Of a DNA stretch of 64,000 nt, positions 63,236 through 64,000 are shown piece by piece (position 1 is the stretch's first letter; each line of letters starts with the position of its first letter). The stretch is from positions 124,001 through 188,000 of the forward strand of contig NZ_QXDC01000003.1 in the NCBI RefSeq assembly GCF_003550065.1, given 5' to 3'. The notes under the pieces are model-generated. The model saw nothing but the letters and a program-made list of their open reading frames with translations. It ran no database searches and was not told the DNA's origin. The translations under genes and the position numbers were made by a program. This DNA is from Hephaestia caeni. Its GTDB lineage: Bacteria; Pseudomonadota; Alphaproteobacteria; Sphingomonadales; Sphingomonadaceae.

Positions 63236-64000
63236 TCAGCCGGTCGCCCGTCCGATCGGGATGCACAGGGGCCGCCCGGCGGAATCGGCGGTGACGCTGA
63301 CATCAATCGCGAACACCGCGCGCAGATTGGCGGGGGTGAGCACCTGCGCCGCAGGGCCGAACGCGGCGACGCGGCCGGCCTTGAGGAGCAGCACGTCGTC
63401 CGCCGCGCGGCCCGCCTGGACGAGATCGTGGAGGACGATCGCGACCCCCGCCCCCGCCGCGGCGCGCGCGCGCAGGCGATCGAGGATGTCGATCTGGTGG
63501 GCGGGATCGAGGCTGGCGAGCGGTTCGTCGGCGAGCAGCCATTGCGGCGCGCCCGCCAGCACCCGCGCGAGCAGGACGCGGGCGCGCTCGCCGCCCGAGA
63601 GTTCGTTGACCGGGCGGTTCAGCAGATCGGCGGTCGCGGTCGCGGCGACGGCGTCGGCGATCGCGGCGTGATCGCCTTCCGAGAGCCCTGCGAAGGGCGC
63701 ATGGTGCTGGGCGCGGCCGAGCGCGATCACGTCGCGCGCGGGGACGTTCCAGTGGATCGCGGCATCCTGCGGCAGATAGCCGATCCGGCGCGCCCGATCG
63801 CGCGGATCGAGCGCGGCGACATCGCGCTCCCCGAGCCGGATCGCGCCGCTCTGGATCGCGACCAGCGCCGCCATCGCCTTGACCAGTGTCGATTTGCCCG
63901 CACCGTTGGGGCCGAGGATCGCGGTGACGCGGCCGGGGCGGAAGGTGGCGGTGATGTCGTGGAGGACCGCGCGGCCGGCGAGCGTCACGCCGAGGCGATC
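63236..64000 (-). CDS. ABC transporter ATPase, heme/siderophore/B12 type, 5' end outside window
   Basis: At least 254 residues visible. Walker A AILGPNGAGKSTLVKAM, Q-loop GYLPQDAAIHWN, signature NELSGGERARVLLARVL, Walker B WLLADEPLASLDP, H-loop AIVLHDLVQAG. The short linker and LTPANLRAVFAIDV end match FecE/HmuV/BtuD-type importers. The frame stays open to base 64000 (D-R-L-G-V-T-L-A-G), so the start codon is beyond the edge; GTG 63988 is probably internal. Its permease should lie just to the right. Confidence 0.9.
   Translation of the reverse strand, partial: DRLGVTLAGRAVLHDITATFRPGRVTAILGPNGAGKSTLVKAMAALVAIQSGAIRLGERDVAALDPRDRARRIGYLPQDAAIHWNVPARDVIALGRAQHHAPFAGLSEGDHAAIADAVAATATADLLNRPVNELSGGERARVLLARVLAGAPQWLLADEPLASLDPAHQIDILDRLRARAAAGAGVAIVLHDLVQAGRAADDVLLLKAGRVAAFGPAAQVLTPANLRAVFAIDVSVTADSAGRPLCIPIGRATG

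Overview
The window is high-GC chromosomal DNA that fits an alphaproteobacterium of the order Sphingomonadales, closest in style to Sphingomonas. The grounds are a two-piece (circularly permuted) tmRNA with tag ANDNEALAIAA, an NDUFS4-like complex I subunit, several TonB-dependent receptors, a Caulobacter XylD-like sugar-acid dehydratase, a class 3 glutamate-cysteine ligase, and dispersed palindromic repeats read as R-H-P-R-E-S-G-D-P where they enter frames. There are no rRNA genes, prophage genes, transposase genes or CRISPR arrays. Nearly all DNA is core or metabolic genes; the accessory signal lies in small intergenic elements.

Layout. 1-3.7 kb: truB (cut at the left edge), rpsO, pnp. 3.8-10.7 kb: MFS transporter, tmRNA, Rrf2 regulator, mscL, then a lemA/TPM-domain membrane-protein cluster overlapping into a Nudix hydrolase, and a complex I subunit. 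10.7-15.6 kb: hrpB (with a repeat inserted in frame) and ligA. 15.8-22.5 kb: two TonB receptors, one coupled to a PepSY membrane protein and a DUF2946-like protein (probable metal uptake). 22.6-24.6 kb: LytS/LytTR two-component pair. 24.7-30.8 kb: small exported proteins, a PEP mutase-like enzyme, an EVE protein, a DUF2975/HTH pair with its own palindromic operators, typA. 31-35 kb: TonB receptor, TelA/XpaC pair. 35-41.7 kb: cysQ, pmbA, ubiA, lolC, rsmE, gshA. 41.7-46.8 kb: membrane methyltransferase, tRNA-Gly and tRNA-Tyr, M28 peptidase, RlmB-type methylase, cold-shock gene. 46.9-54.1 kb: sugar-acid catabolism island (two GntR regulators, FAH-family AraD1-like enzyme, FucP-like permease, aldose epimerase, IlvD/Edd dehydratase). 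54.2-57 kb: alr and an MHS transporter. 57.2-63.1 kb: valine degradation set (mmsB, enoyl-CoA hydratase, 3-hydroxyisobutyryl-CoA hydrolase, acyl-CoA dehydrogenase, mmsA), interrupted by an opposite-strand GIY-YIG nuclease gene between direct repeats. Right edge: partial ABC ATPase.

The main non-gene observations are: (a) a roughly 164-bp element with 36-bp terminal inverted repeats, present in three differently decayed copies; (b) a second family with a 34-bp near-perfect hairpin stem, two full copies and one half copy; (c) a palindromic repeat pair inserted in frame within hrpB; (d) a nuclease gene bracketed by repeats; (e) a 10-bp helix predicted to hide the cspA ribosome-binding site; (f) TTATCGATAA-type operators over the DUF2975/HTH promoter; (g) a TPM lipoprotein gene with no ATG, GTG or TTG start. 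Functions are assigned by recognising families from sequence alone; no database search was run.
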